A stretch of 26,282 nt of DNA from a virus. This document shows, one piece after another, positions 1-6,932 of the stretch (within the stretch, counting starts at the first letter, position 1; each line of letters opens with the position of its first letter). A program made the position numbers and the translations under genes. The DNA lies in IMG/VR virus record IMGVR_UViG_3300017783_000172, positions 1-26,282 of that record; one strand, 5' to 3'. Under the pieces are notes generated by a model. It did no database searches, had not been told where the DNA came from, and saw nothing but the letters and a program-made list of their open reading frames with translations.

Positions 1-1644
1 ACCCAATCAGAGTGGGATTACAAATATGGTAGAACACACAATCCGGATGGCTCTCCTAAAAGAATAAATCCAAAAAATTCAGAAAATAATCCTCAGGCAT
101 TAAAAAACAAACAAATCAAAAATAAAAAACTTAATTCTACTGACGTTAAAGATTTAGACAAAACAATTATACTTTTTAAAACACCAGGCAAGTTTGATGC
201 ATTCAGTGGTATAGGATCTGTCAAAGATGTTGGTGTATCGACATTACAGCAAAACTATAAAAAGTTAGGTGCAGAGAAAAATAAAGGTGTACTGGCTAGT
301 TATTTCAAAGACCAAGCACATACTGTATATGGTTTTGTAGACTCTTTTAGAGACAAAGATGTTAAAATTATAGACGATGAAAATATAGAAGGCGTTATAT
401 ACACAGGCGCCGACAAAGTCAAAAAAGGTCAAGCAAATAAATTAGTGCCTGGTCAGGATAAACTACCAGACACTGAACGGTTAAGTGCTGATTATAAAAA
501 CAGCATAATTAATTACTATAAAAAATTACATAAATTTTATAAACCTTATTATGACCAGTTCTCAAGCGATGATCCAAGTTTTATGGATCAAAGAAAATGG
601 GCATTGCGAAATTATAAACCAGAAGAAGATTATAAAGTCGAAGACATAAAACGAATACCACAATCTTTAAATATGGTAATAGCAATCAAAAATAGATTAG
701 CAGGATTAGGTTATTTTACAAATGATTTATATATGCCTGACTTTGGCAGTACATCATCAGACTTAGATTCTGAATTGAAATTTGTAACAATAGAACCTGC
801 AAAACAAGTTCAAGTACCAGATGATGCTGATGTTATAGGAACCAACCCCATAATCAAATATCAAAAGCAAGATAAACAGTTGTCTAAAGCCTATAACAAA
901 ATGCAACAAGAATTGCCTTTTGACGATCCTGAAGTAAAACCTAAAAAGAAAAAGGCAGATGTAGTTCCTATTCAAACAGGATATCCAGATGATTTTAAGT
1001 TTAGAGATAAAGTATCCAACGAAAGTATATTTAGAAAGGCTCTAAAAGAAAATCAACCTATTAGAACAGATTTAGAAGACATACCTGAACTTAATCCACA
1101 AACGGTGCAAATTGTAAATCCAGAATTAGCAAATGATGACACAGTTGTTCCTAGACCAGCAGATCCTGAGAGTGGAGAAAGAGGAGCACCTTCAAAGGTA
1201 GCAAGAGGTGATGGTTTAGGATGGGGCAACTTCACAGACGAAACCAAGAAAAATTGGGAGAAAATGTATGGCGGAAAATACCCTACCCCAACCAAAGTAG
1301 GACTCAGTGAAAAAGAACCAGGCCAAAGTCCTAACAGTGATAAAAGTGTTAAACAGAGATTCTTTGCAGTAGTATCACAAGACGGTGTGTTGTATGTGCA
1401 AGACAAAAAAGATGAACTATGGTATCCTTCACAAAACGATTTACTTTATGCTAGAGCAATAGAAAGATTATATGGTTTAGAAATAATAGACCACGAACAG
1501 GGAATATTTAAAGGTGCTATGAATGTAGGTACTGTTCTCAAAAGAATGTGGAAAGGCGGAGGCGATTTTATTGATAAGTGGAGAAACAAAGAAGGTAAGC
1601 CATACGATCCAGGTAAAACTAAACCTGATTACTTCGACAAATAA
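1..1644 (+). CDS. Unknown phage protein, 5' end outside the window
   Basis: The frame is open from the first base, so this gene starts upstream; 547 residues are visible. No ATG occurs before codon 149, which reads GTG, and that region has no convincing RBS, so I do not take it as the start. The protein is charged and rich in Lys, Asp and Pro, with a long low-complexity middle (about residues 280-420) and a more compact C-terminal part (about 440-547) containing a short strand-rich stretch (FFAVVSQDGVLYV) and many aromatic residues. I see no signal peptide or membrane segment. Its stop overlaps the ATG of the next gene (TAATG), so the two are translationally coupled. I do not recognise the family. 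Its place among late genes suggests a virion or head-associated protein, which is inference. Confidence 0.75.
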   Translation, partial: TQSEWDYKYGRTHNPDGSPKRINPKNSENNPQALKNKQIKNKKLNSTDVKDLDKTIILFKTPGKFDAFSGIGSVKDVGVSTLQQNYKKLGAEKNKGVLASYFKDQAHTVYGFVDSFRDKDVKIIDDENIEGVIYTGADKVKKGQANKLVPGQDKLPDTERLSADYKNSIINYYKKLHKFYKPYYDQFSSDDPSFMDQRKWALRNYKPEEDYKVEDIKRIPQSLNMVIAIKNRLAGLGYFTNDLYMPDFGSTSSDLDSELKFVTIEPAKQVQVPDDADVIGTNPIIKYQKQDKQLSKAYNKMQQELPFDDPEVKPKKKKADVVPIQTGYPDDFKFRDKVSNESIFRKALKENQPIRTDLEDIPELNPQTVQIVNPELANDDTVVPRPADPESGERGAPSKVARGDGLGWGNFTDETKKNWEKMYGGKYPTPTKVGLSEKEPGQSPNSDKSVKQRFFAVVSQDGVLYVQDKKDELWYPSQNDLLYARAIERLYGLEIIDHEQGIFKGAMNVGTVLKRMWKGGGDFIDKWRNKEGKPYDPGKTKPDYFDK

Positions 1645-2933
1645 TGAGACTCACAGAAATAAAAAAGAAAGTGGTTAGAACACTTGTATTCGAACATCTT
1701 TTACTAGAAGGCAAGAATACACATTTAACTCACTTAGAAGATTTAATTTACAAAGAAGGATACCAAGGAGCAAAAGACAGTATCAACTATCTAAATTCTT
1801 TGTACAATATGCTCAAAGGAAGTTCCGAATCAGGAATGAATATCACAACCAAATGGGATGGTAGTCCTGCAGTCTTTGTAGGCACGGATCCTGCTGACGG
1901 TAAGTTTTTTGTTGGTACTAAAGGTGTGTTTAACAAAAATCCTAAACTGAATAAGAGTTTAGCAGACATAGAAGAGTATCACGCAGACGTAACACAAAAA
2001 GGCGAAAACATCAGCAAAGAAGGGTTAAGAGAAAAACTTAGATATGCTTTTACACATCTACAAGACTTAAACATACAAGGTGTGTTACAAGGTGATTTAA
2101 TTTTTACTGACAAAGATATATCAGAAGCAAACATCAAAGGTGAAGACTTTATTATTTTTAAACCAAACACATTGATATATGCTGTACCCAAACAAAGTGA
2201 TTTAGCAAATGAAATACTGAGTGCAAAAATAGGCATAGTATTTCACACAGAATATAAAGGTGCTACATTAGAAGATATGGATGCCAAATTTGGTTTTAAT
2301 GCAGACAGTTTAACAAAAACACCTAATGTATGGTTTAGAGATGCCACTATAAAAGATGTTAGTGGTATGGTAAACTTAACGGCAAAAGAATCAAAAGATT
2401 TAGAACTTACTATTGCTCAATCAGAAAACTTGTTTAACAGCATAGATAAAAAAGTGTTTGACTTCTTAGAAATGTCAGAAGGTGGATTCAGTAGATTTAA
2501 ATTGAAGCAAGAAATGATGTCAGCCATCAATGCAGGTGTTATAGCAGGAACAGGGTTCACACAGGATCCGCAACAAATGGCTAAAACTTTTATACAAAGA
2601 TTTACAAAGAAAATGAAAGACGCAGAGGATAGTGTTTCAAATCCTGCTACAAAAGAAAAATGGATTCAAAAAGAAGTTGAAGGCGTGAGATTTTTAAGAG
2701 ATAATATCCAGGATATTATGACCACATATCAATTGTACTTACAACTTATCAAAGCAAAAGAACTATTAAGAAACAAACTAACTAGATTAAGAGTAATGGA
2801 TACTTTTACTAGAACAGAAGATGGCAGTTTCGAAGTAGTAGGCGAAGAAGGGTTTGTTGCTGTTGATAAAATAGGCAATGCAATCAAACTGGTAGACAGA
2901 TTAGACTTCAGTAATCTCAACTTCCAAAAGTAA
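1644..2933 (+). CDS. Nucleotidyltransferase/ligase-like phage protein (KxDG motif)
   Basis: 429 residues; the ATG overlaps the previous stop. Seen: K70-W-D-G73, then FFVGTKGVFN at 88-97, LQGDLIF at 148-154, FKPNTLIYAV at 172-181 and AKIGIVFHTEYKG at 194-206. This order resembles the motif I (KxDG), motif IV (acidic residue after a strand) and motif V (lysines) layout of covalent nucleotidyltransferases such as DNA/RNA ligases and capping enzymes. K70 would be the AMP- or GMP-accepting lysine. The C-terminal half is helical and has no motif I recognise. From memory, similar proteins are common in T4-like cyanophages; I know of no tested function. The N-terminus (MRLTEIKKK, then LLLEGKN at 20-26) resembles a capsid-targeting peptide with a prohead-protease site. 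The ligase-like assignment rests on motifs only. Confidence 0.6.
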   Translation: MRLTEIKKKVVRTLVFEHLLLEGKNTHLTHLEDLIYKEGYQGAKDSINYLNSLYNMLKGSSESGMNITTKWDGSPAVFVGTDPADGKFFVGTKGVFNKNPKLNKSLADIEEYHADVTQKGENISKEGLREKLRYAFTHLQDLNIQGVLQGDLIFTDKDISEANIKGEDFIIFKPNTLIYAVPKQSDLANEILSAKIGIVFHTEYKGATLEDMDAKFGFNADSLTKTPNVWFRDATIKDVSGMVNLTAKESKDLELTIAQSENLFNSIDKKVFDFLEMSEGGFSRFKLKQEMMSAINAGVIAGTGFTQDPQQMAKTFIQRFTKKMKDAEDSVSNPATKEKWIQKEVEGVRFLRDNIQDIMTTYQLYLQLIKAKELLRNKLTRLRVMDTFTRTEDGSFEVVGEEGFVAVDKIGNAIKLVDRLDFSNLNFQK

Positions 2934-2939
2934 TTTTAC

Positions 2940-2951
2940 TTAAATAATATT
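2940..2951 (+). promoter_or_regulatory. T4-type late promoter, leaderless spacing
   Basis: TTAAATA at 2940-2946 is followed by the 5-nt spacer ATATT and then the ATG at 2952. It is the weakest match to TATAAATA of the perfectly spaced set except 24268. No Shine-Dalgarno lies before the ATG. With T4 geometry the transcript would begin on the A of ATG. Confidence 0.6.
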
Positions 2952-3551
2952 ATGAAAGCAACTCCAGTATTTCCTAAATGGTTTTTCCTCGAAGAAAATG
3001 CCTTTACTCAAGAAGATTTAGATTGGTTCGAAGATACTGCTGATTGGAATCTAAATGAAAAACAAAGAAAAGTGTCTTTACAAAATGGTCAACAAAAGAC
3101 TATTGGTATGCCTGACAAGTGGCCCAAGCACATTCAAGATAAACTATATGCCTATATAGACAAAGTGTGTGAGTTCTATACACCACAAAAACCAGCATAT
3201 CGTATCGATACAATGTGGTTAAATGTAATGGACGAGGGTGGTTATAATGTACCTCACAACCATCAAGGCAGTTGGATATCGGGTATAATATATGTGAGAA
3301 ACTGTAAAGATATCAATACAGTATTTTTAACAGAACGTAATCTAGTTACACCTAACAAAGCATTCCAACATAATGTATATTCTCCAGCAGTCAAAGATGG
3401 AGACTTAGTTATATTTGAATCTGATTTATGGCACTGGGTACCACCAGTTCCTGATAACAAAGATAGATTAACCCTTGCATTCAATGTGCAACTCAATAAG
3501 TATCGTCAAGAGCAAACAATATTAGTACCAGAAATTAAATTTGATATCTGA
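2952..3551 (+). CDS. 2OG-Fe(II) oxygenase family protein
   Basis: 199 residues. The double-stranded beta-helix signature is visible: NVMDEGGYNVPHNHQGSW, with H102 and H104, then SGIIYV, then VIFESDLWHWVPP with H161, then DRLTLAFN with R172. H102 or H104 with H161 would be iron ligands, and R172 would bind the 2-oxoglutarate carboxylate. This matches the small stand-alone 2OG-Fe(II) oxygenases common in marine phages, usually of unknown substrate; hydroxylation of a protein or nucleotide is possible. It has its own late promoter with ATG directly at the predicted transcript start and no RBS. Family confidence is high, substrate unknown. Confidence 0.85.
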   Translation: MKATPVFPKWFFLEENAFTQEDLDWFEDTADWNLNEKQRKVSLQNGQQKTIGMPDKWPKHIQDKLYAYIDKVCEFYTPQKPAYRIDTMWLNVMDEGGYNVPHNHQGSWISGIIYVRNCKDINTVFLTERNLVTPNKAFQHNVYSPAVKDGDLVIFESDLWHWVPPVPDNKDRLTLAFNVQLNKYRQEQTILVPEIKFDI

Positions 3552-3562
3552 TAAATACTGTT
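3550..3562 (+). promoter_or_regulatory. T4-type late promoter, leaderless spacing
   Basis: GATAAATA at 3550-3557, spacer CTGTT, ATG at 3563. It overlaps the end of the oxygenase gene (the TGA lies at 3549-3551). There is no RBS upstream of the ATG. Predicted +1 is the A of the start codon. Confidence 0.75.
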
Positions 3563-4360
3563 ATGACCAGTAAAGAATCAAGCCAGTATAAATTTATAGA
3601 TGAACTTAATGAAAGTAGACTGTACAGACGTACACGGAACTTCAAAAGTTTTGACTTCAAAGATATTAAAGACTTGATTTATTTGTACACAATTACATTA
3701 TATATGATGAGTCAAACAGATTCATACAAGAACTTTGCTAGGCAATATGCCAAAGACACTATAAAGTTTAACAACTTTAGACAGGCTAGAAGTAATAACA
3801 ATGACTTGTATATGCTAGTACACGCCTTAAAACATTCAACAAACTCTATAAAAGATTCTTCAAATATGAAGGATAGAATACTTTTTAATGATAGAATGTT
3901 TATGGACTTTATGAGAAAACTATCTAGAGGTGCTATGGGATTAGATGATTATGCTAGAACTTACTTTGTGAGATTAGAGAATCAATTAATAGTAGACAGT
4001 TCGTATAAAGCAGTACGCAGAATTGTACAAGACTTTGGCAAAGTAAAATATAGACAAAAGCAATTAGCAGTTACTAGATTACTACAAGCCGTTAGGGCAA
4101 GAGGAATAGGAGGAGAAATTTATACTCCATTAATGACTTTAGCCAAGCAGAAGAAGTTTATTTTGCCCACAGCAGATGAAACAGAACTTACCAATCCAGA
4201 AAAAAGAAGCACGTTTAAGAAGTTAGCCGCCGCAGGTGTGGCAGGTTATGCCGCGGCAAAAGTTTTACCAAAAGCAACAAAAGGAAAGATAAAACCCAAA
4301 ACTGCAGGTAGTTTAGCGGCAATAGGTACATACTGGGCATTGGGTAGAAATAAAAAATAG
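3563..4360 (+). CDS. Unknown phage protein with Ala/Gly-rich C-terminus
   Basis: 265 residues, basic (many Arg and Lys) and mostly helical in appearance through residue 200. A short Ala/Gly-rich weakly hydrophobic stretch (LAAAGVAGYAAAKV, about 221-234) is followed by Lys-rich sequence and a second hydrophobic patch (SLAAIGTYWALG, about 249-260). The two patches could be membrane-interacting or simply flexible; neither is a convincing transmembrane helix. I do not recognise the family. It is its own unit behind a late promoter and ends just before the next one, so it is expressed late, possibly as a virion component. Confidence 0.7.
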   Translation: MTSKESSQYKFIDELNESRLYRRTRNFKSFDFKDIKDLIYLYTITLYMMSQTDSYKNFARQYAKDTIKFNNFRQARSNNNDLYMLVHALKHSTNSIKDSSNMKDRILFNDRMFMDFMRKLSRGAMGLDDYARTYFVRLENQLIVDSSYKAVRRIVQDFGKVKYRQKQLAVTRLLQAVRARGIGGEIYTPLMTLAKQKKFILPTADETELTNPEKRSTFKKLAAAGVAGYAAAKVLPKATKGKIKPKTAGSLAAIGTYWALGRNKK

Positions 4361-4372
4361 ATAAATATAGTT
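4360..4372 (+). promoter_or_regulatory. T4-type late promoter, leaderless spacing
   Basis: GATAAATA at 4360-4367 (preceded by TA, giving TAGATAAATA), spacer TAGTT, ATG at 4373. The first base overlaps the TAG stop of the previous gene. No RBS is visible, so the predicted transcript is leaderless. Confidence 0.75.
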
Positions 4373-5023
4373 ATGTTAATAGAGCAGATTTTAAAAGAAG
4401 CAGAAGCAATTAGGGATATTTTTCAGTTATTCAACCGATATCCTGAATATCAAAAACTGTTCACTCAGCAATATCAAATAGTAAGAACACAAGATCCAGA
4501 TGCAGATGAAGCCACAGTGGTAGGTCTTGCTCAGGAAAGAACAGGTATGTTATTGAGACAACAAGGTATAGAGTTAGACACAAAGAGCCAAAGAGGCTCA
4601 GACGTTGTACGTCAACTTAACCAAGATGAAACGTGGAGTAAGTTAAGACAAGACCTTAAAAACATTACCAAGCAGGCTCAGGCTGATACAGACAGAAGAT
4701 TACAAAATATCACAGGAAATAGTGGTACAGATAATCCAGGACAGAGATATGGTTCTGATGGTAGAAGATTAATGGATCCTAAATACTACAGAGACAAAAC
4801 ATTAGGTGATGTATTAGGAGATGTAGATACAATTAAAGCATTGCAAGGAGTTGGCTCTGCAATTCAATCAGGTTCGGCATTTGGTGCCGCGTCTGCAGGC
4901 AAAGACTTAGCAAAGGCGGCTATGTCTGATGTAACTAAAATACCAGGAGTAAGCGGAATTTCCAAAGGAATTCAAAACTACTCCAAAAACTCTGCGAAAT
5001 ATAGACCTCAGTACCAAAAATAA
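4373..5023 (+). CDS. Unknown protein with capsid-targeting-like N-terminus
   Basis: 216 residues. It opens MLIEQILKEAEA, very like the T4 internal-head-protein targeting peptide (MKTYQEFIAEA in T4), with LKE at residues 7-9 followed by Ala as a possible prohead-protease site. The body is helical and polar with many Gln, Asp and Arg. The middle (YGSDGRRLMDPKYYRDKTLGDVL) is followed by an Ala/Gly/Ser-rich stretch (about 163-185) and a basic, Tyr-rich end (KNSAKYRPQYQK). I do not recognise a domain. Late promoter and N-terminus together suggest a protein packaged in the head, which is inference. Confidence 0.7.
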   Translation: MLIEQILKEAEAIRDIFQLFNRYPEYQKLFTQQYQIVRTQDPDADEATVVGLAQERTGMLLRQQGIELDTKSQRGSDVVRQLNQDETWSKLRQDLKNITKQAQADTDRRLQNITGNSGTDNPGQRYGSDGRRLMDPKYYRDKTLGDVLGDVDTIKALQGVGSAIQSGSAFGAASAGKDLAKAAMSDVTKIPGVSGISKGIQNYSKNSAKYRPQYQK

Positions 5024-5060
5024 TAATTTACAAATAACCCCCGAAAAAATCCTTAGAAAG

Positions 5061-5098
5061 TATAAATACTTGTAACAAACATTTATTGGAGAAATAAA
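5061..5098 (+). promoter_or_regulatory. T4 late promoter (exact consensus) with leader and RBS
   Basis: TATAAATA at 5061-5068 is the exact T4 consensus. The spacer CTTGT leads to an A at 5074, the predicted +1. A 25-nt leader contains GGAG at 5088-5091, 7 nt before the ATG at 5099. Confidence 0.85.
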
Positions 5099-5467
5099 AT
5101 GGCACAATCAAAAGCAACAGGTAGTGTAGTTAAGCCAGGTCATTACAACGGATCACCTTTAGCAGGTATTCAGTTAGACTTCGGAGTTGACTGCTCAGCA
5201 AAACTTGCCGCTGACGGTGGGGTTGACGTTATAATTAAAGCAATTATGAATGAAGGTCTAACACCAGTGGCTATAGGCGCCGTAGATGCAACGGGTGGTA
5301 CTGGACAAGGAATGAAAATTCTTTTTGAAGGCGAGCACGGAACAGATACATACGACGGATCAAACAGTGAAACTTTAGCGGCTCACTTAGAAGACGTTGT
5401 ACAAGCAATTACTGATACAGATGGCATCACAATGTCAGCAGTAACAGTAGCGGCTTTCGACCTATAA
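5099..5467 (+). CDS. Small probable abundant virion protein A
   Basis: 122 residues, acidic, no Trp, one Cys, and rich in Gly, Ala, Thr, Val and Asp. The alternating hydrophobic pattern suggests beta-strands with one or two helices (VIIKAIMNEG, AAHLEDVVQAITD). No signal peptide or membrane segment. Its expression setup is the strongest kind in the window: exact-consensus late promoter, leader, GGAG RBS and its own intrinsic terminator. Its start region shares a 20-base identical stretch with the next gene, and both proteins begin MAQ and end with an SAVT...F.L pattern, so they may be distant paralogues. A head decoration or other high-copy structural protein fits; the family is not recognised. 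Confidence 0.75.
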   Translation: MAQSKATGSVVKPGHYNGSPLAGIQLDFGVDCSAKLAADGGVDVIIKAIMNEGLTPVAIGAVDATGGTGQGMKILFEGEHGTDTYDGSNSETLAAHLEDVVQAITDTDGITMSAVTVAAFDL

Positions 5468-5488
5468 GAACTAGTTTTTATACAATTT

Positions 5489-5515
5489 AAAGGGAGGCTT
5501 ATGTCTCCCTTTTTT
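5489..5515 (+). terminator. Intrinsic terminator
   Basis: GGGAGG at 5492-5497, loop CTTATG, TCTCCC at 5504-5509, followed by six T. Flanking AAA pairs with part of the T-run. It lies 22 nt after the stop of the small virion protein gene. Confidence 0.9.
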
Positions 5516-5524
5516 GTGGCTGTA

Positions 5525-5576
5525 GATAAATAAGTATATAGAGCATTTAAATGCTCGTAGAATTAGGAGAAATAAA
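5525..5576 (+). promoter_or_regulatory. T4-type late promoter with structured leader and RBS
   Basis: GATAAATA at 5525-5532, spacer AGTAT, A at 5538 as predicted +1. The leader holds a 16-base palindrome (5541-5556) close to the 5' end, then TAGGAG at 5564-5569 as RBS for the ATG at 5577. Confidence 0.8.
5541..5556 (+). promoter_or_regulatory. 5'-leader hairpin (16-base palindrome)
   Basis: GAGCATTTAAATGCTC is a perfect inverted repeat that can fold as a 6-bp stem with a TTAA loop. It would begin about 3 nt from the predicted mRNA 5' end and stop before the RBS. T4 uses 5'-terminal hairpins on some late messages to slow decay, so an mRNA-stabilising role is plausible. Confidence 0.5.
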
Positions 5577-5921
5577 ATGGCACAAGTAAGAGCAGGTGGT
5601 AGCACTACAGACTTTCAAAGTTTAGACGGTGTTTTATCATTCTTTTTAGTTGAAAACGGTGATACATTGGTTACTGGTTATAATGGTGCTGATGCTAACT
5701 CTTTAGAAGAAGTTAGACAAGTTATTGAGCAAAGAGGAACAGCAGTGATTTTTAATCATCACGCAAATGCTTCCAATTTCTCAATCGCAATAGCAAACAG
5801 CGATTGGACAGCAACAAACCTACAGGCAGGTATTAGAGCCTTAGGCGCAAGTGTTGGAGCCGATACAGCAGATTGTTCAGCATCTGCAGTAACAGAAACA
5901 GGGTTTGTATTACAAACTTAA
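5577..5921 (+). CDS. Small probable abundant virion protein B
   Basis: 114 residues, acidic, Ala/Asn/Ser-rich, with a helix-like segment (SLEEVRQVIEQRG) and several short strands. No membrane segment. It is a single-gene unit with late promoter, 5' hairpin, strong RBS and a terminator right after the stop, as for the gene before it. The bases from GGAG to the fourth codon are identical to those of the preceding gene (GGAGAAATAAAATGGCACAA at 5566-5585 and 5088-5107). This points to duplication of the unit or shared selection for high translation. Function unknown; a high-copy structural protein is the best guess. Confidence 0.75.
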   Translation: MAQVRAGGSTTDFQSLDGVLSFFLVENGDTLVTGYNGADANSLEEVRQVIEQRGTAVIFNHHANASNFSIAIANSDWTATNLQAGIRALGASVGADTADCSASAVTETGFVLQT

Positions 5922-5945
5922 TATAAATCAAAATAGATTTAGGAG

Positions 5946-5971
5946 AACCAGGCTAGTCCTGGTTTTCTTTT
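5946..5971 (+). terminator. Intrinsic terminator
   Basis: AACCAGG at 5946-5952, loop CTAGT, CCTGGTT at 5958-5964, then TTTTCTTTT counted from the stem end. It lies 24 nt after the stop of the gene at 5577. Confidence 0.85.
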
Positions 5972-5995
5972 GACTGCAACATCGAAACACAAATA

Positions 5996-6008
5996 GATAA
6001 ATACTGTT
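5996..6008 (+). promoter_or_regulatory. T4-type late promoter, leaderless spacing
   Basis: TAGATAAATA ends at 6003, spacer CTGTT, ATG at 6009. The octamer and spacer are identical to those at 3550-3562. It heads the long unit running to 15059, so the first gene would be leaderless while downstream genes rely on overlaps and internal RBSs. Confidence 0.75.
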
Positions 6009-6422
6009 ATGAATACAGTTTTGAATACTACACTAACTGATTATGATTTGGAAAATCCAGATACTAATTTAGAATTTTTTACATTGTATACAAAACTTAA
6101 TCTTAGACCATCTGAGAATTTTCGTTCTAAGTCCAGAAAAGATTTAGAAAGTGTTATACAGATGTTAGGATTAAGAGGCCAGCCTGTAATGATAGGAATG
6201 CCAATCAATGCCAAGGATAATAAATTAGATTTCTTTGGTTCTAAAAAGTTCAAGTGTTCAGGATGGGTATTAAAGTTTGCGTATGACTTAACAGGGTTAT
6301 ACTCCGAAGAGATGCTGTCAGAGATTTTTAATAAAACAGTACTTGCAGGAGGAATAATTAGAACAAAAGGAAAAGGCGTAAACACAGAAATTTTAAAGGT
6401 GCAAAATGTCAACAAAAGATAA
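6009..6422 (+). CDS. Unknown phage protein
   Basis: 137 residues, mixed helix and strand, basic C-terminus (RTKGKGVNTEILKVQNVNKR). A patterned middle (SRKDLESVIQMLGLRGQPVMIGMPINAKDN) looks like a folded small domain. Nothing in it tells the function, and I do not recognise the family. It is the first gene of the 6009-15059 unit, has no RBS, and its ATG sits on the predicted late transcript start. Its last 17 bases overlap the next gene. Confidence 0.7.
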   Translation: MNTVLNTTLTDYDLENPDTNLEFFTLYTKLNLRPSENFRSKSRKDLESVIQMLGLRGQPVMIGMPINAKDNKLDFFGSKKFKCSGWVLKFAYDLTGLYSEEMLSEIFNKTVLAGGIIRTKGKGVNTEILKVQNVNKR

Positions 6423-6657
6423 TAACCCGGATAACGAAGTTACTGTAACATCAGAGTTAGTAAAGAATGATCCGTTAACGACACAGATTTTGACAGATAT
6501 GTTAAGGATTGACCAATTGATTCAAGACGTCAAATCCTTAAAAATAGAAACTAAGCAACGATTCGACAAAGTAGAGAATTGGCTTATTGGTATTATGGGA
6601 GGAGTATTTACTACTTTACTTGCAATAGTAGTAGCATTGCTCACGAGAGGAATATGA
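6406..6657 (+). CDS. Small coiled-coil membrane protein (XhlA-like layout)
   Basis: 83 residues: a polar N-terminus, an amphipathic helix of coiled-coil type (about 23-58) and one C-terminal transmembrane helix (about 59-79, WLIGIMGGVFTTLLAIVVALL) ending RGI. This layout matches the small XhlA/haemolysin-type phage proteins that sit near holins, and also small phage membrane anchors in general. It overlaps the previous gene by 17 bases and the next by the four bases ATGA. A role in lysis or membrane anchoring is inference from topology; no endolysin is visible nearby. Confidence 0.7.
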   Translation: MSTKDNNPDNEVTVTSELVKNDPLTTQILTDMLRIDQLIQDVKSLKIETKQRFDKVENWLIGIMGGVFTTLLAIVVALLTRGI

Positions 6658-6932
6658 TAGTAGAAGATATTATTAAAGAAGCAAGAATTGTTTGGGCAAG
6701 AAAGGGAAACCAGGTTGTCAAAAAAGTTCGTTGCACTAGTGGAAGACGCAAAGGCAGGCTTGTATCTAAAGCAAGTCAATGTAGTGCACCACCTGATATC
6801 AAAAAAAGAATTACACTTAATAAGACTAGAAGAAGAATGGGTCCTAGAATGATGAGAAGGGCACAACGAACAAAACGTATTAATCCAGCAAGTAGAAGAG
6901 TACAAAGTATGAATAAGGCGAGACGTCGATGA
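6654..6932 (+). CDS. Very basic small protein, probable DNA-binding internal head protein
   Basis: 92 residues. I place the start at 6654: it overlaps the previous stop (ATGA) and has AGAGG upstream. A longer frame from 6579 would run through the membrane-helix codons of the gene before. About a third of the residues are Arg or Lys against four acidic ones. The N-terminus MIVEDIIKEA ends in an IKE site, and removing it would take off three of the four acidic residues, leaving an almost purely basic protein, as in T4 internal head proteins. A Cys pair (C27, C43) brackets a basic loop resembling two modules in the next protein. It ends in Arg runs. DNA binding or condensation in the capsid is inferred. 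Confidence 0.7.
   Translation: MIVEDIIKEARIVWARKGNQVVKKVRCTSGRRKGRLVSKASQCSAPPDIKKRITLNKTRRRMGPRMMRRAQRTKRINPASRRVQSMNKARRR

Noticed and set aside
445-447. GTG as start of the first gene
   Set aside because: The frame is open from base 1, the protein pattern continues upstream, and no RBS supports GTG.
6490-6518. TTGACA in the coiled-coil protein gene
   Set aside because: No TATAAT-like sequence lies 16-18 nt downstream. The same holds for TTGACA at 8064, 16815, 23328 and 25366.
6579-6653. Longer start for the 92-residue basic protein
   Set aside because: The extra codons read the membrane-helix region of the overlapping gene in another frame. ATG 6654 gives an ATGA overlap, an upstream AGAGG and a targeting-like N-terminus.
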